64,000 nt of DNA from Labrenzia sp. THAF82 (GTDB lineage Bacteria; Pseudomonadota; Alphaproteobacteria; Rhizobiales; Stappiaceae): NCBI RefSeq assembly GCF_009363435.1, contig NZ_CP045354.1, forward strand, positions 562,001-626,000, written 5' to 3'. The number at the start of each line of letters is the position of its first letter. Positions within the stretch are counted from its first letter, which is position 1. Shown one piece after another: positions 45,258 through 54,733 of this stretch. The position numbers and the translations under genes were made by a program. The notes below the pieces were generated by a model that was given only the letters and a program-made list of their open reading frames with translations, was not told the origin of the DNA and did not search any database.

Positions 45258-45317
45258 TTGTGTTCGCGGATAGTTCTTCCTTAGAGTAATCCTACGCACA
45301 AACCTTCCGATGGGGCC

Positions 45318-45970
45318 ATCTCGGTCCGAGTGGCAGCCCCGTCATAGGCACCATCTGCAAGAAAGCGGTGCACGGGTTCGTCAATCTGGTCCAAAAGATT
45401 CGGCACGGTCGATGGATCACCGATGTCGTCTGTCGTCAGCTCACTGCATTCGATCTGACCTGTCTCCAGATCCAGCCCCAGGTGAAGCTTGCGCCACGAG
45501 CGGCGCTTGGACGTCTTGCCGTGCTTGGTTTCCAGCCATTCCCCGGCCCCAAAGACCTTCAGGCCGGTGCTGTCCAATACCAGGTCAAGGGATACTGGCG
45601 TCTCCGATCTTACCCGCGGCAAAGGCTCAAGCCCGCCGGCTCGGCGCGAGAGCGTGGTAAAGTCGGGAACGTCCAGTTCCAGCTTCATCAGCCTGAACAC
45701 AGAGCGCAGGAACCCTTGGGTTTGCCGCAGGGCCAAATGGAAAACGATCCGGAGCTCCAGACAAGCCGTGATCGCCAGATCGGAGTATGTCCCCGGCCGA
45801 CCCCGCTTGCCGGTGTGTGCCACGCCCCAGTTATGCGCCACGCTCTCATCAACCCAGACCGTGACATCCCCGCGCTGGCGCATGCTCTCATTATACTCGG
45901 GCCAGTTCGTCACACGATGCTTGGATTTCGCAAACTTGTGGCGGCGGGAGGCGTGGTGTTTGAACGGCAT
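45318..45970 (-). pseudogene. IS5-family transposase, 3' end removed by the Tn3 element
   Basis: IS5/IS903-type DDE transposase: VTNWPEYNESMRQRGDVTVW, AITACLELRIVFHLALRQTQ, SLDLVLDSTGLKVFGAGEWL (first Asp) and VHRFLADGAYDGAAT (second Asp). Homology stops at 45317 at the Tn3 inverted repeat, so the Glu-containing C-terminus is lost. To the right it joins a parA fragment. Confidence 0.85.
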
Positions 45971-46071
45971 TCACAAAACTTCACAAGGGACACAACAACG
46001 CCGAGCAAGTAGGGCACAAATCAGATTAATGCAACAACGCCGACTACCACCGCCAGCACAAACAATTTGTC

Positions 46072-46503
46072 TTCATAGACCTTGAGGGGACGGCTAACCG
46101 CTTAATGTCCCGGGCGTTATTCCGCTCTCACCTGGTTATAATTCCAATTCAGGCCAGTCCTACGGACGCGGAATTGGCAGCCCGCGCTATTCATCTCATC
46201 AAAGACGAGGGTGAATCCTTTGACAAGGTAATTCCCTACCGCGTCCTATTCACCCGAACTTCACAAGCTATTCCCACGAAACTGGAAAAGGCTATTCTCG
46301 CGCAACTCAAGGGCGGCGACATCCCGCATTTTACGACACATCTAAACGAGCGAGCGGCCTTCAAAAGCATGTTCTATCATCAACTGGATCTGCAAGAGCT
46401 GAATCAAACTGAAGTGAACGGGCTGCCACAAGCACGCGACAACGCCCTTCGTCTAACGGAAGAACTTGTGAACCTTGTCGCCGACCAGGAGGTCGCCGCA
46501 TGA
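46072..46503 (+). pseudogene. parA: ParA-like ATPase, 5' truncated and frameshifted
   Basis: C-terminal half of a partition ATPase: LEGTANRLMSRALFRSHLVI, IQASPTDAELAARAIHLIKD and PYRVLFTRTSQAIPTKLEKA. Immediately before, FID is in another frame because of an extra C at 46079-46082. The Walker A part is missing. Its end overlaps the next gene by ATGA. It is only distantly similar to the parA at 34228. Confidence 0.8.
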
Positions 46504-46787
46504 AAGATCTAGGATTCCAGAGCCGCCTTGCGACTATCAGGCCAGACAGCAAGAAAGATAAAGATACTGTCCCGGACCATGCTATTGACCAGGTAGCCGA
46601 ACGTCACGGTTTTTTACCTCGTGAACCTGTCAAAAAGATCGTTCGCCGAAAAGAAGCAGAGCCATCTGCTAAGCTCAACATTCGCCCACCAGTTTCAGTT
46701 TATAATCGCTTTGTCGCGTGGGCGATCGAAAATCGGCTGAGCTACCCAGAAGCTCTAAAAGAGCTAATGGATCGAGCGAAAATCTAG
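46500..46787 (+). CDS. Small partition partner protein (second par locus)
   Basis: A 95-residue basic protein starting MKDLGFQSRLATIRPDSKKD, with VKKIVRRKEAEPSAKLNIRP and a C-terminal helical domain RFVAWAIENRLSYPEALKEL. Architecture matches the partner at 33923: basic linker then short helical module. Without its ATPase it is an orphan, but may still bind its centromere. Confidence 0.6.
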   Translation: MKDLGFQSRLATIRPDSKKDKDTVPDHAIDQVAERHGFLPREPVKKIVRRKEAEPSAKLNIRPPVSVYNRFVAWAIENRLSYPEALKELMDRAKI

Positions 46788-47054
46788 CCTTTCTATTTGT
46801 AGCGACTTGCAATCCGAGCCATGGATAAATGCAAGTCGCTACAGCTACAGGTAGGGAAGTTATCGACATTCTTGTGCGCTGTGCGTGTAGTCGCTTTCGG
46901 CCCTCAGCAGTCATTCAAGGTGAGTGCAATGCCACACCACAGCGTCACCGAAACCGCCATTCATTCCGGCCGCAGCATTCCCACTGATCCGAGGTCAGTA
47001 GGGCGGGACCGAGGCGCCCGTTCGCTGCGTCCAATCCGATTGTCAGTAATCGGC

Positions 47055-47534
47055 TCAGAAATATACGCCGTGCTGCCGGAGCATTTGATAGGGCGTTATC
47101 GTCGAAATCCCATGCGCGTTGGCAGCGTCTGGGATCTTTATCTTGCTTTTCGCCGCCGGAGCGCCGACTTCGAGCGTGACTATCTGGTGCCCTCCAAGCA
47201 TTGCGTAAGCCACCAGATAAGAGTCGGCCTTGCCTAGGAACTCGGCGACCGCCGCAGGGGTGTACCCATTAGAGCCCGCCCATGTCGCGACCTGCGCCAT
47301 GGTGTTCGTAACCGCAGAGTCATCAGGCATGAAAATGTCGGAACCGTGCATGTCGATCCAGTTCCGAATTTGATCGTCCTTCTGTCGAAGCTCCCGCTTC
47401 ACCGGGGAAATGCTTTTAACGTCACCCGTGGCTGCCGCTTGAGCGATCCACGACCAGTAGCTGCCGCAAATATCGAACGCGTAATACGTCATCGCAGGCG
47501 TGAGGAATGTGTTGGAGTCCGGAAGCAGGGTCAA
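47055..47534 (-). CDS. DUF4411 PIN-like toxin candidate
   Basis: A 159-residue PIN-related protein: LLPDSNTFLTPAMTYYAFDI (acidic start of the fold), QIRNWIDMHGSDIFMPDD, EFLGKADSYLVAYAMLGGHQ (second acidic region KADSYLVA) and IKIPDAANAHGI. It overlaps the upstream ImmA-like gene by four bases. The pairing of DUF4411 with an Xre-ImmA protein is a predicted toxin-antitoxin arrangement. Confidence 0.8.
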   Translation of the reverse strand: MTLLPDSNTFLTPAMTYYAFDICGSYWSWIAQAAATGDVKSISPVKRELRQKDDQIRNWIDMHGSDIFMPDDSAVTNTMAQVATWAGSNGYTPAAVAEFLGKADSYLVAYAMLGGHQIVTLEVGAPAAKSKIKIPDAANAHGISTITPYQMLRQHGVYF

Positions 47535-48697
47535 CTTGTCACTCCAAGGTGCCGAGCTTCCTGCCGGAAGGTGGTCGAATTCTTGATATTTAGAAGTTCA
47601 AACGCATCGCCCATGAGCATCTGGCCTTCGAGCGCCGCCGAGATAACTGCGGATGCGAAGTGGGGGTCAACACGGGCGCCCATCGTATTGTAGAAATCCC
47701 CGCCGCTGGATTTCTTCTGTTTGGCTTTCCTCTTGAGAAAGTCCAGCTCGGCGTCATAGGCATCCTGGAAATCGTCATAAGACAGGCGTCCCAGATCCTT
47801 CATGCGGCGGAGTGCAACCAGCGTGCTTACCCTGAAGGTCCGCGCAATCATCGCCTTTGCCTGGTCAACATCCCACGGCAGGTCCATATTGGATAGCTGC
47901 GCCATCGGAACAAGAACCTCAGCCGCAACCGCATTACAGAAGCGCTCCACCCTGGAATCGGGACCAAGCTGCTCAGGCAAGTCGTCAACGGCGCTATTGC
48001 TCACACCGTCCTCGCCGATCCAAATATGGGCGAGTTCGTGCGCGAGCGTGAAGATTTGCCCGGACTTGGTATCTGCACCATTGATAAACACCAGCGGGGC
48101 GAAGGGATCGGCAATCGCAAATCCCCTGAACTCTCGGGGGTTTAAGGGGCGATGGGTATTATTTCCGACCACGCCGTTGATCATCACCAGAACACCTGCC
48201 TCGCGCGCGAGTGCGATGAACTGACGTAAGAACTCTTCCCAAGTCGCCGCTTCGTTGCGGCTTCCGACTTCGAGCTTCAAAACTGTCCGGATGTGCCCCG
48301 CCACTACTGCGGGTTGATCGCCAACGTCGACTGCGCCGACGAAGGGAAGAGTGTCGGCACGAGAACCGGCAACATGTTCACGATACAACCTCTGTCGCCG
48401 CTGGCAGATATGGATCGTGTCGATCAACTCCGTGCTAGGTCTTTGAACCACGCCGTCCGCCATACGCCTGAAGTCTGGAAGCGGCAGCTTCTCCTCCGGC
48501 GGCTCCCGAAGGAAAAACATACCCACAGGCAGTTGAAGGATGCTGGCAAGGGTTTCGAGCTGCTGGAACGTAGGGCCGCCTTGCCCGTCCAGCCAGAATG
48601 GATATTTCTTGAAGCGCTTAGACAGAGTTTCAAACGGCACGCCGGCGCGCTCTCGCGCCCACTCCAGGACGTCAGGCGATATTGTTACCTGTGCCAT
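47531..48697 (-). CDS. Xre-ImmA/IrrE-family metallopeptidase, likely antitoxin
   Basis: About 388 residues from MAQVTISPDVLEWARERAGV: N-terminal helix-turn-helix (residues 1-70), a linker, and the ImmA/IrrE zinc protease domain with IFTLAHELAHIWIG (HELAH) around residue 230 and downstream ERFCNAVAAEVLVP (third ligand Glu). In phage and ICE systems ImmA proteases cleave repressors; fused to Xre and paired with DUF4411 it is more likely an antitoxin. A GTG at 48727 is the alternative start. Confidence 0.85.
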   Translation of the reverse strand: MAQVTISPDVLEWARERAGVPFETLSKRFKKYPFWLDGQGGPTFQQLETLASILQLPVGMFFLREPPEEKLPLPDFRRMADGVVQRPSTELIDTIHICQRRQRLYREHVAGSRADTLPFVGAVDVGDQPAVVAGHIRTVLKLEVGSRNEAATWEEFLRQFIALAREAGVLVMINGVVGNNTHRPLNPREFRGFAIADPFAPLVFINGADTKSGQIFTLAHELAHIWIGEDGVSNSAVDDLPEQLGPDSRVERFCNAVAAEVLVPMAQLSNMDLPWDVDQAKAMIARTFRVSTLVALRRMKDLGRLSYDDFQDAYDAELDFLKRKAKQKKSSGGDFYNTMGARVDPHFASAVISAALEGQMLMGDAFELLNIKNSTTFRQEARHLGVTS

Positions 48698-48727
48698 ATG
48701 ATACTGCTCTCTGCTTCCTAGCTTCAC

Positions 48728-49089
48728 TATGTGAGCTTAGCCACGGGAGTGTAAATAAAAATATTCGCGCGCTACATATACGGGCAAGGCCCCGCCGACA
48801 ATGCCAACTGCGGCTGGGATCCGGTCATCCGAAAGTGGGTACTTTGCTACCCGCATTCTCCCCGGCGGCGAGCGTCAGCTAATGGGCTATTCGCGCCCGA
48901 AGGCATGGCGCTAGACCGCGCTCACCGAATGACCGCTTATTATACCGCCGAGCTTACCATGCCGCGCTGCCGCATGTCTGCTACCCGCCCATCCTGGGCG
49001 TTCTACCGATTTGCAGCGAATGTCAGCTCCCGAGTCCAAGCCCGTCATTCTGAACTGACAAAACGCCGGCGCCGGAGCATATTGCCAGT
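48728..49089. other. Intergenic region, nothing recognised
   Basis: About 360 bp between the divergent ImmA and GNAT genes. No tRNA, terminator or plausible conserved frame is apparent. Confidence 0.5.
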
Positions 49090-49665
49090 ATGACCAGAAA
49101 TCTCACAAAAATCAGGGTGGCGGCATTGGCGGACGCAGAAGCGATCGCCAGTGTTCACGTGACTTCGTGGCAAGAAGCATATGCAGGCATCCTCCCGGAT
49201 CAGATGCTGTCTGACCTGAATGTCGCGGACCGCACAAAAAGGTGGACCTCGGTCATCTTTAGGAAAGCCGGTGGTCGTGAAGGTTCAGTGTTTTTGGCCT
49301 TGAACGAGCGCAGAGCCGTGGGGTTCGTTTAGGTCGGCCCACAAAGGGATGTCGCGTTGCGCGATAAGGGTTTTACTGGCGAGATCGAAGCGCTTTACGC
49401 ACTGGCAGCTGTTCAACGCAATGGCATTGGGGGGGATCTCATTCGCCAGGGTGCGCAACATCTATTGGCACTGGAGCAAAAAGCTGCCGCCTTGTGGGTC
49501 CTGGAAGACAATCATCCGGCACGCTCGTTCTACGAGACGATAGGAGCACGTGTGATTGGATTTCGCGAAGATGTGAGAACGGACGCTACATTGAACGAAG
49601 TTGCATATGGTTGGGAGGATCTCTCAAAAGATTTGCGGATCCCAGACGGGTCGCTCGTCAGCTAA
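49090..49665 (+). pseudogene. GNAT N-acetyltransferase with one in-frame TAG
   Basis: The frame reads IRVAALADAEAIASVHVTSW and QEAYAGILPDQMLSDL, then ALNERRAVGFV, TAG at 49330-49332, VGPQRDVALRDKGFTGEIEA, LYALAAVQRNGIGGDLIRQG (acetyl-CoA-binding Q-x-x-G-I-G) and WVLEDNHPARSFYETIGARV. Without the stop it is a normal 191-residue GNAT enzyme of the YobR/SWQEAYxG type. No other frame damage is visible. Confidence 0.82.
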
Positions 49666-49729
49666 TGGAAGCGTTGTCCATATTGAAGATCTGGTCATGA
49701 TCGTCTCACGTGTCCTAAAAGGATCGCTT

Positions 49730-49867
49730 CCGGACATGTCCGGTAAATTCGAGCCCGATAATTATCGGACGCTGTCCGGCGCAGAAATCCGCCATGTGTC
49801 CGAAACCGAAAACTGTCCTTTATTCGACTTGTCTGAAATCACTTGGCGTGATTAATTCCGGACATGA
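49730..49867. promoter_or_regulatory. Palindromic res/operator sites before the resolvase
   Basis: CCGGACATGTCCGG (49730-49743, perfect), CGGACGCTGTCCG (49766-49778), GTGTCCGAA (near 49796) and TTCCGGACATG (49857, overlapping the start codon) share a TCCGGACA half-site. Spacing suggests binding sites for the adjacent serine recombinase or an autoregulator. Confidence 0.55.
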
Positions 49868-50430
49868 AAATCGGATATATAAGAACATCAACCGGTGACC
49901 AGACCGGCGCCGGTCAACGGGAAGCTCTCAAGGCGGCCGGCTGCGAGCGAATTTTCCATGACAAGGGAGTTTCTGGAGGGGCGGTTTGCAAGCCGCAGCT
50001 CGAGCGCGCATTGAACGCGGCCTCGGAAGGGGGCGCTCTGGTCGTGACGCGGCTTGACCGGCTGGCGCGATCGATGAAATTCCTGATCGAGGATGTCGAG
50101 CGGATCGGGCGCTTTGGCATTGACTTTGTGTCGCTGCACGAGGCGATCGACACGACGACGCCGGGCGGGCGGCTGTTCTTCCATATCAGCGCGGCCTACG
50201 CGGAATTCGAACGGGATGTGATCCGACAGCGAACAAAAGAGGGAATGGCGGCCGCGAAGAGGGCAGGGCGGCCGGTTGGCCGGCCACCGGCGATCACTGA
50301 TGCACGCTGGCCCGGTATTCGCCACTTGCTTGATGGCGGCATGACGATCGCGGCGGCGGCGCGAACCGCCGGCGTCCCGCGCCAGGCGATCTATCGGCGG
50401 CTTCAGGCGGATGCCGGAGCGAGCAGCTGA
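49864..50430 (+). CDS. Serine recombinase (resolvase/invertase family)
   Basis: A 188-residue small serine recombinase: MKIGYIRTSTGDQTGAGQRE (catalytic Ser in RTST), VVTRLDRLARSMKFLIEDVE, TPGGRLFFHISAAYAEFERD, VIRQRTKEGMAAAKRAGRPV and a C-terminal helix-turn-helix (MTIAAAARTAGVPRQAIYRR). Typical plasmid multimer-resolution enzyme. Preceded by palindromic sites. Confidence 0.93.
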   Translation: MKIGYIRTSTGDQTGAGQREALKAAGCERIFHDKGVSGGAVCKPQLERALNAASEGGALVVTRLDRLARSMKFLIEDVERIGRFGIDFVSLHEAIDTTTPGGRLFFHISAAYAEFERDVIRQRTKEGMAAAKRAGRPVGRPPAITDARWPGIRHLLDGGMTIAAAARTAGVPRQAIYRRLQADAGASS

Positions 50431-50584
50431 AGGTTTTTATGTTCATTGAGCCCTTGCCCGTTCATGTGCCTGTTGTGGAACGGCTCGCTACCGCGATCAT
50501 TATTACTTGGGTGCAGGGGAGGGGCCGCGCGGCTTCCCCTCTCCCACAAGGGAAAAATCAGGTCTCCCCATCCTTCCGCACTGC

Positions 50585-50947
50585 ATGAACCGGCTGCGCC
50601 GGCTCCTTCCGTTTGTGCAGGACCAGGCACGTATCCGCGCGGGCGCGAACCCGCACCGGGCCGTCCCGGTGGGAGATCCCCCTCCTGATTTTCCCCTTGT
50701 CCCTCACGCCGTTGCTAAAATCCGTCTGTTGAGCGCTGAAGAGCAGATTCGCGTTCTTGCCAAAAAGCACGACATCTCGGTGGCGCGCACTGCCCTTGAT
50801 GATTGGGCCGATGATGTCACGCGGCTGGCTGGTGATGACGTTCGGTTTGACGAGGTTCAAGAATTGGTCGTCGCGCTTCGTCGTGCTCGCGTGGTGGACG
50901 GCGTCGAGCTGACGCGCCTCCATTCACGATATTTGGACGAGCGCTAA
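50585..50947 (+). CDS. Putative antitoxin partner of the FIC-BID protein
   Basis: A 120-residue protein ending 7 bp before the FIC gene. After a basic N-terminus (MNRLRRLLPFVQDQARIRAG) comes a helical region: EEQIRVLAKKHDISVARTAL, DDWADDVTRLAGDDVRFDEV, QELVVALRRARVVDGVELTR. Position matches VbhA-type antitoxins that block FIC active sites through a (S/T)xxxE(G/N) helix, but I do not see an exact copy of that motif, so the role is inferred from context. The frame is open to 50507. Confidence 0.6.
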   Translation: MNRLRRLLPFVQDQARIRAGANPHRAVPVGDPPPDFPLVPHAVAKIRLLSAEEQIRVLAKKHDISVARTALDDWADDVTRLAGDDVRFDEVQELVVALRRARVVDGVELTRLHSRYLDER

Positions 50948-50954
50948 GCCATAA

Positions 50955-52319
50955 ATGACGTTTGATCCGTTTGGTGATTTTGCCGTCCGAGGCTATCTGA
51001 GAAACCACGCGGCGCAAAAAGATCCTGCCAAGATCAAAGATCTCGAGCACGATTCTTTTCGCGCAAATGTCGGGCGCGCTCTTAAGTATTTGAGCCAAAG
51101 TGACATGCTCACGTTCGATGACGTGAAAGCGGTTCATAAAACACTATTCGAGGACGTTTATCCATGGGCAGGGCAGGATCGATCGCAGAATGCGCTAGAG
51201 ATTCATGTCACCAAAGGCAACGTTGAGTTTATGTTCGCAAACCATGTTGGGCGAGGGGTAGAATACGCCCTTCAGCAAGGCAATGACGTTTCGTCGATGC
51301 GCGTGAGGCCGGGCGAGGTGATGGGCCACCTCGCCTATGCCCACCCATTCCTTGACGGCAATGGCCGTACGATCATGACCGTGCATTCGGAATTGTGTCG
51401 GCGAGCTGGTTTTCATATTGATTAGGGAAGGACGGAAAAGAATGCCTATCTGGAGGCGTTAACAGCTGAAATCGACGCGCCAGGAAAAGGGTATCTGGAC
51501 GCTTATCTCAAACCCTTCATGCTAGAAGGGGCTTTGCAACTTGTTGCAATTTCCGCAAACCTTCAGCAACTCCCCGGCCTCGGGCCCCAGGCGATGGTTG
51601 GCGACAGTGTTCAACGGGAAATCATGGTTCCTTCTGCGACGCTGAGCCCGGAGGTTTCCCGTGCTGAACTTCAGGATCGGCTTGCCGCTTCCAAGGCGGT
51701 GCAGACCTCGACCGCCAAGCTTGAGAAACAGGTCGGCATCGTCTTCTCCAACCCCAAGCCTGTGCTGGCTGCGATCAGGGAGGTTGCCGAGACTGGCAAG
51801 CTCGACGATCTGTCTATTGTCGGGGAATTGTCGCAGATTAGCGGGCTTGCAGGTAAGAGTGGGGTGCTCGTTGCGCGCCAGGATCGTCTTTCCCGACAGA
51901 ATGCCATCGAAGGCCAGCGCGGCCTTCACTCTCTTGTGGGGACGCACATCAACGTGGTGCACGGGATCCGCAAGACGATGGCTCAGGAACGCCAGGCCGT
52001 TGTCGACAAGGCGCGGGTAGAGGTAAGTGCGCCAAGCCAATCGCTGACGCAAGCCATTCAGGAAGCTGGACCGCTGAGCGAGGCGCACAAGTCCGAACTG
52101 CGGCACGTGATGGCCAGGCTGGAAAAACGCTTCGGCTCGGACTTGGGGGAGATGCGCGCAGGCGTAAAGCCAAAGAGATTTGAGGAACTCTCCCGGAAAC
52201 ATGGCCTTGATCCGAAGCAGATGGAACGGTTGGAGAGCACTTTGAAGGTGCTGGACAAAGGTCAAACCCGCGTTCGTCAGCAAGCCCGCAAGCTGGACCA
52301 GACGAAGGCGGCCGAGTAG
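50955..52319 (+). pseudogene. FIC-BID toxin (VbhT-like) with one in-frame TAG
   Basis: FIC domain protein, predicted AMP-transferase toxin. FIC core: VYPWAGQDRSQNALEIHVTK (flap), then HPFLDGNGRTIM at about residues 130-141, the HxFx(D/E)GNGR catalytic motif, though the usual final Arg is not seen. TAG at 51423-51425 replaces an expected Trp (FHID-GRTEKNAYLEAL); the frame then continues without damage into a C-terminal BID domain (LSQISGLAGKSGVLVARQDR, LSRQNAIEGQRGLHSLVGTH) with a basic tail. BID domains are type IV secretion signals, so this would be a toxin delivered to recipients by conjugation. Total about 454 codons. Confidence 0.82.
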
Positions 52320-52436
52320 GGCAGGGGCGGGCCGATTCGCTAGTCAAGCGGCCCATATTGCGGCACAGGGTAACGGATGAACGTCAGACCTACGGTGTTC
52401 ACGACATGCATGCTCTGCTTACCGCAGCGTTTCCTC

Positions 52437-52466
52437 AAAAAAAACCCGCTGTCGAACAGCGGGTTG
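52437..52466 (-). terminator. Strong terminator for the traCDG operon
   Basis: AACCCGCTGT-TCG-ACAGCGGGTT-type stem; on the minus strand it is followed by eight T (plus-strand AAAAAAAA at 52437-52444). It lies 130 bp after the traG stop. It may also stop transcription from the FIC gene on the plus strand. Confidence 0.85.
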
Positions 52467-52598
52467 TTTGCCTAACAGAGAGGCAAAGTAGGGATATGCA
52501 ACTAGATCGTCTTGAAGACGAGCCACCCAGGCTGCACACTTGGGCGGCGCTATGTCAGTAGCTTCTACGCAGGGTTGGCTGGGTATCATTCAGTACAC

Positions 52599-54509
52599 TC
52601 ATTCTTTGAATCTGGAATTTCTGACTTTCCCGCTCATGTCGCGCCTTCTGAAGAAAATTGCTCTGCCGCATCTAAGAGGCCTGTTTCCACTTGTGAAGAT
52701 GATCTGTTCGTCGGACCGCATTTGGAGAATTTCATGTGGCTGGATGAGGGGCCGCTGAGAGAGCTGCCTGGAGCGGTTTCGTGTTAGGCTTCCGGCGCGC
52801 GAGGACCGACTGACCTGTTCGACCTCGACGGTTGTCATGCCGCATCGCTCGCAGATGTAGCGCGCGGTGTCGGTATCGTTGATTGCAGCGAATGAGACCC
52901 AGGAGGCGGATTCGAACCATTTGGAGGTTGCGTCCCGGCCGCCGAAAGCCTCTCGCATTTGTCCGAGCGACTGGAAGAGCATGAGAAGGGAGATGCGGTA
53001 TTTCCGGCCGGCGTCGCGTGCCGTTTCGATGATGCGCATGTAGCCGAGGCGGGCAGCTTCATCGAGCATGAAGAGGACCCGGCCCTTGATGTCGCCATCG
53101 CGATTGTAGACGGCTTTCAGGAATGCGCCGATGATCACGCGCGCCATGCCTGGGTGGTTTTCCAGGGTGGACAGATCGATGTTGAGGAAAACGGTCGTGT
53201 GTCCGTTGGCGATGATATCGGTCTTGAAGGTGTTGCCGGAGACGAGAGCGGCATAGTTCTCGTAAGAGAGCCAGTGTGTTTCCTTGGCGGCGGTGGCATA
53301 GACGCCGGAGAAGGTTTGGGGCGTCATGTCGATGAACGGGCCGACGAGCTCTTTCACGAACTCGTTCGGGGCCGTGTCGTGGATGTCGGCCAGGAACTCT
53401 TTCAGGTTCTCTTCCGGCTTGGTGAGAATGCTGCGCACAGCACGCAGCGATCTTTGTCTGGAACTGTTTTTGGAATTGGAAAAGACGACGTGGGCGATCA
53501 CGCTGGTGATGAGCTGCTCTGCGCTGGTGCGGAAGAAGTCGTCGGCACCGGATGCGAGGCGCGGCTTTTCCGACATGAGCCAAGCCGCGACCGTTGCAAT
53601 ATCCTCTTCGATTGACGCTCCGAACTGGCCGATCCAATCCAGGACGTTAAATCCAATCTCCGGGTGTTTGGGATCCAGGCAATAAATGTCCTGATCGAGA
53701 GAGTGGCGGCTTTGGCTCACCATCGGCGCAATCTCGGTTGACGGATCAAGCACAACCATGGAGCCGGGATATGTGAGGCAGGTGGGAATGACGACGGAGG
53801 TGGTCTTGTATCCGCCTGACCCGGCAAAGACGATGCCATGGGTGGATCCAAAGCCTTGATCGAAGGCAATGAGGGGAGCCTTTCCGCCCGGGCCCCAGGT
53901 CTCTTTGTGCCTGGGATCGAAATTGACTTGCGCCACGGTGTCGTTATCGACCCGGTAGCGCTCTCCTATGATGATGCCGGCCTGTTCGGGAAAGATCCTT
54001 GCTGCTGTGGCATTGTCCATCCAGTCGCTTTCGCCATGGATGGCTCTGCGGCCGGACACCCGTTTTGGCTGGTTGAGGCCGAAGGCGCTGTTGCCATTCA
54101 TGCCAACCTTGAGCCCGAAGAGGGCGACCAGGAATGCAGTTGTCGCTCCGGCGAGGGAATGGATATCTGTATAGTTCTGGATGGTTCCAGGTTGCACCTG
54201 GGCGACGAACGAGTTGAGGCGGAGCAGTTCATGAAGCGCTCCGACGGCAAAGACCATGACGCCACCGAAGAGAACGCCGAAGCCTGCCCATTTGACATCG
54301 AGACTTCCGCGCACTGAGAAGAGAACGATGAGACCGAGGCCTGCGGAGCAGAGGAAGGGAAGGGCAAGGCCGATCCTGCCGAGGGTGATGTAGGCTTTCT
54401 GGTTGGTGGCAAAGGCCGCCAGTTTTGTCTCAATCCCGCTCAAGCCCCATAGGCTTATGAGCATGAGGGCTATGGGGATCACCATGAAGATTGCTCTCTT
54501 GGGTGTCAT
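52599..54509 (-). CDS. traG: Type IV coupling protein TraG (second transfer region)
   Basis: A 636-residue VirD4-type ATPase: [20 protein letters not shown] and further membrane helices up to about residue 130, Walker [21 protein letters not shown] (GSGGYKTT), [13 protein letters not shown], Walker [21 protein letters not shown] and the end [23 protein letters not shown] 54509 is preferred over the 54581 frame start because the membrane segment begins there. Overlaps traD by 80 bases. Only distantly similar to the traG at 27864, so it comes from a different plasmid. Confidence 0.92.
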   Translation of the reverse strand: MTPKRAIFMVIPIALMLISLWGLSGIETKLAAFATNQKAYITLGRIGLALPFLCSAGLGLIVLFSVRGSLDVKWAGFGVLFGGVMVFAVGALHELLRLNSFVAQVQPGTIQNYTDIHSLAGATTAFLVALFGLKVGMNGNSAFGLNQPKRVSGRRAIHGESDWMDNATAARIFPEQAGIIIGERYRVDNDTVAQVNFDPRHKETWGPGGKAPLIAFDQGFGSTHGIVFAGSGGYKTTSVVIPTCLTYPGSMVVLDPSTEIAPMVSQSRHSLDQDIYCLDPKHPEIGFNVLDWIGQFGASIEEDIATVAAWLMSEKPRLASGADDFFRTSAEQLITSVIAHVVFSNSKNSSRQRSLRAVRSILTKPEENLKEFLADIHDTAPNEFVKELVGPFIDMTPQTFSGVYATAAKETHWLSYENYAALVSGNTFKTDIIANGHTTVFLNIDLSTLENHPGMARVIIGAFLKAVYNRDGDIKGRVLFMLDEAARLGYMRIIETARDAGRKYRISLLMLFQSLGQMREAFGGRDATSKWFESASWVSFAAINDTDTARYICERCGMTTVEVEQVSRSSRAGSLTRNRSRQLSQRPLIQPHEILQMRSDEQIIFTSGNRPLRCGRAIFFRRRDMSGKVRNSRFKE

Positions 54510-54687
54510 CGTTGAATGCGGCCTTTCCGATTGCGCGCCATCTGTCGCGCTCGTTCCTCTCGCCAAGGCGTTTCGCAGCATCGGTGAGGATGCCGAGAAG
54601 GATGGCCTTGTCGGTTTCTCGAAGTCCGGCTTTGACGATGAGGCCGCCGAGCTGGATCTTCTGTCTTGCGTCTTTCTTGCGGTCCAT
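54430..54687 (-). CDS. traD: Conjugal transfer protein TraD
   Basis: An 85-residue or slightly longer protein: [40 protein letters not shown] and [16 protein letters not shown], the RKxDTRxKIxLGGLxxKAGL pattern of Ti-type TraD, an accessory factor for relaxosome or coupling. The frame is open upstream of the ATG toward the traC stop ([20 protein letters not shown]), and the true start may be a non-ATG codon there. Confidence 0.85.
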   Translation of the reverse strand: MDRKKDARQKIQLGGLIVKAGLRETDKAILLGILTDAAKRLGERNERDRWRAIGKAAFNDDTQESNLHGDPHSPHAHKPMGLERD

Positions 54688-54733
54688 GAGCTGGTTGCGC
54701 TTTATCCGGTTTTCAAGGGTTCGGAACTGGCCT

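Larger units (their letters stand above)
41536..45317 (+). mobile_element. Tn3-family transposon carrying only tnpR and tnpA
   Basis: Inverted repeats of about 38 bp start GGCCCCATCGGAAGGTTTGT at 41536 and, inverted, end at 45317 (both continue GCGTAGGATTACTC). Contents: divergent tnpR and tnpA with a res region and no cargo. The flanks are a recombinase fragment on the left and a truncated IS5 transposase on the right, with no 5-bp duplication (TCGTG versus ATCTC). Confidence 0.88.
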
